Made by a program: the position numbers and the translations under genes | NCBI GenBank assembly: GCA_900549215.1 | Contig: URNJ01000121.1 | Location: 1 to 5,316, forward strand | Length of the DNA stretch: 5,316 nucleotides | Source of the DNA: an uncultured Collinsella sp. | GTDB taxonomy: Bacteria > Actinomycetota > Coriobacteriia > Coriobacteriales > Coriobacteriaceae | Direction: 5' to 3' | Notes under the pieces: model-generated | Database searches by the model: none | Told to the model about the DNA's origin: nothing | What the model saw: the letters and a program-made list of their open reading frames with translations, nothing else | Shown: piece after piece, positions 4,604-5,316 of the stretch | How the letters are laid out: each line of letters begins with the position of its first letter | How positions within the stretch are numbered: position 1 is the stretch's first letter

Positions 4604-5316
4604 TTAGCCGAGGCAAGTCCAGTTGACGGGGGTCGAGCCGTGCTGTTCGAGTAGCCGATTGGCAGCGGAGAAGGGACGCGACCCCATAAAGGCGGGGAGT
4701 TCTGCCGTGGCACGGTTGGCCGAAAGCGGCGAGGGGTGCGTGGAGGCCAGGCAGAACTTGTCGGTCGCCTTGCCCGCGCCAGTTGCGACGAGCTTGCCTT
4801 CGACCATCTGCTGGGCAAAGCGGCCCCATGCCAAAAAGACGACCGGCTGGGGCAGCTGGCAGCAGCGTTCGATAACGTAGTCGGTCAGGGTGCTCCAGCC
4901 CAGTTTGGCGTGCGAGTTCGCGGCATGCTCGCGCACGGTGAGCGTGGTGTTGAGAAGCAGGACGCCCTGTTGTGCCCATGGTGTTAAGTCTCCCGTGGCG
5001 GGAATGGGGCAGCCCAGATCGGCTTTGAGCTCCTTATAGATGTTGCGCAGGCTCGGCGGCAGCTTGGTTTGCGTCGCGGGGACCGAGAACGACAGCCCCA
5101 TAGCCTGGTTGGGTCCGTGATAGGGGTCTTGACCCAAGATGACAACTTTGACCTTGTCGGCCGGCGTGTAGGCGAGGGCATTGAGGATGTCGTCTTGTGC
5201 CGGGTAGATAGTCTGCTCGGCACGCAAAAGGGCGATGCGCTCGAGCAGCTGGTTCGTAGTGTCACGTACCGGCTGCGGCGCATCGCTCAACCAAGTTGCT
5301 ATGTTGCGGTCGCGGG
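4604..5316 (-). CDS. ung: Uracil-DNA glycosylase, family 1 (partial, N-terminus outside window)
   Basis: This enzyme removes uracil from DNA as the first step of base-excision repair, acting on deaminated cytosine or misincorporated dUMP. Counting from the TTG codon at 5290: the catalytic water-activating loop GQDPYHGP is at 53-60 (Asp 55), LLLNT holds the uracil-specific Asn (114), and the Leu-intercalation loop HPSPLSA is at 185-191 (His 185). The TTG at 5290 would give 228 residues but is probably not the start. The frame stays open to base 5316, reads NIATW just upstream, and this Trp aligns with the conserved N-terminal Trp of E. coli Ung (TW to YP is 29 residues here, 30 there). No Shine-Dalgarno precedes the TTG. 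The true start therefore lies a few codons or more beyond the edge. The stop is TAA at 4606-4604, and the gene is convergent with the SDR. Confidence 0.96.
   Translation of the reverse strand, partial: RDRNIATWLSDAPQPVRDTTNQLLERIALLRAEQTIYPAQDDILNALAYTPADKVKVVILGQDPYHGPNQAMGLSFSVPATQTKLPPSLRNIYKELKADLGCPIPATGDLTPWAQQGVLLLNTTLTVREHAANSHAKLGWSTLTDYVIERCCQLPQPVVFLAWGRFAQQMVEGKLVATGAGKATDKFCLASTHPSPLSANRATAELPAFMGSRPFSAANRLLEQHGSTPVNWTCLG

Noticed and set aside
3759..4979. Long minus-strand open frame (406 codons) across the VUT, SDR and ung genes
   Set aside because: It overlaps three confidently identified genes, crosses a strong terminator and has no recognisable domain; it is a GC-driven shadow.

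Overview
The window looks like chromosomal DNA from a high-GC Gram-positive gut actinobacterium. The codon use is GC-rich, the Shine-Dalgarno sites are strong AAGGAG-type, and the gene set would suit Coriobacteriia, most likely a Collinsella relative. That placement is an inference from style and gene content; no marker gene here proves it.

Layout: (1) Positions 1-819, minus strand, hold a two-gene operon: a YtrA-type GntR repressor and the first 138 codons of a YtrB-type ABC ATPase that runs off the left edge. (2) Positions 820-1370 are a divergent intergenic region of about 550 bp. It has a promoter with palindromic, operator-like sequence for the GntR operon, then a very regular array of eight short elements in alternating orientation (931-1226), then a short stretch leading into prfC. 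(3) Positions 1371-2984, plus strand, encode peptide chain release factor 3 (prfC), followed by a stem-loop terminator. (4) Positions 3027-4590, plus strand, form a bicistronic unit: a good promoter, a structured leader, a VUT/YhhQ-family membrane protein (putative queuosine-precursor transporter), a tightly coupled short-chain dehydrogenase/reductase, and a strong intrinsic terminator. (5) Positions 4604-5316, minus strand, encode a family-1 uracil-DNA glycosylase (ung), convergent with the SDR. Its true N-terminus lies beyond the right edge.

The genes are mostly ordinary housekeeping or accessory genes. The unexplained part is the intergenic array. A 15-bp core (TCTC[A/G]ATCTGTAACA) occurs eight times, alternating in direction with a 40-41 bp step, so it forms four 55-bp inverted repeats with 25-nt centres separated by 25-26 nt spacers. 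One position distinguishes all four left arms (A) from all four right arms (G in the reverse complement), so the duplex has an A/C mismatch on one RNA strand but a G-U pair on the other. The array also shows a dimeric higher-order repeat of about 160 bp. I recognise no named element with this form.
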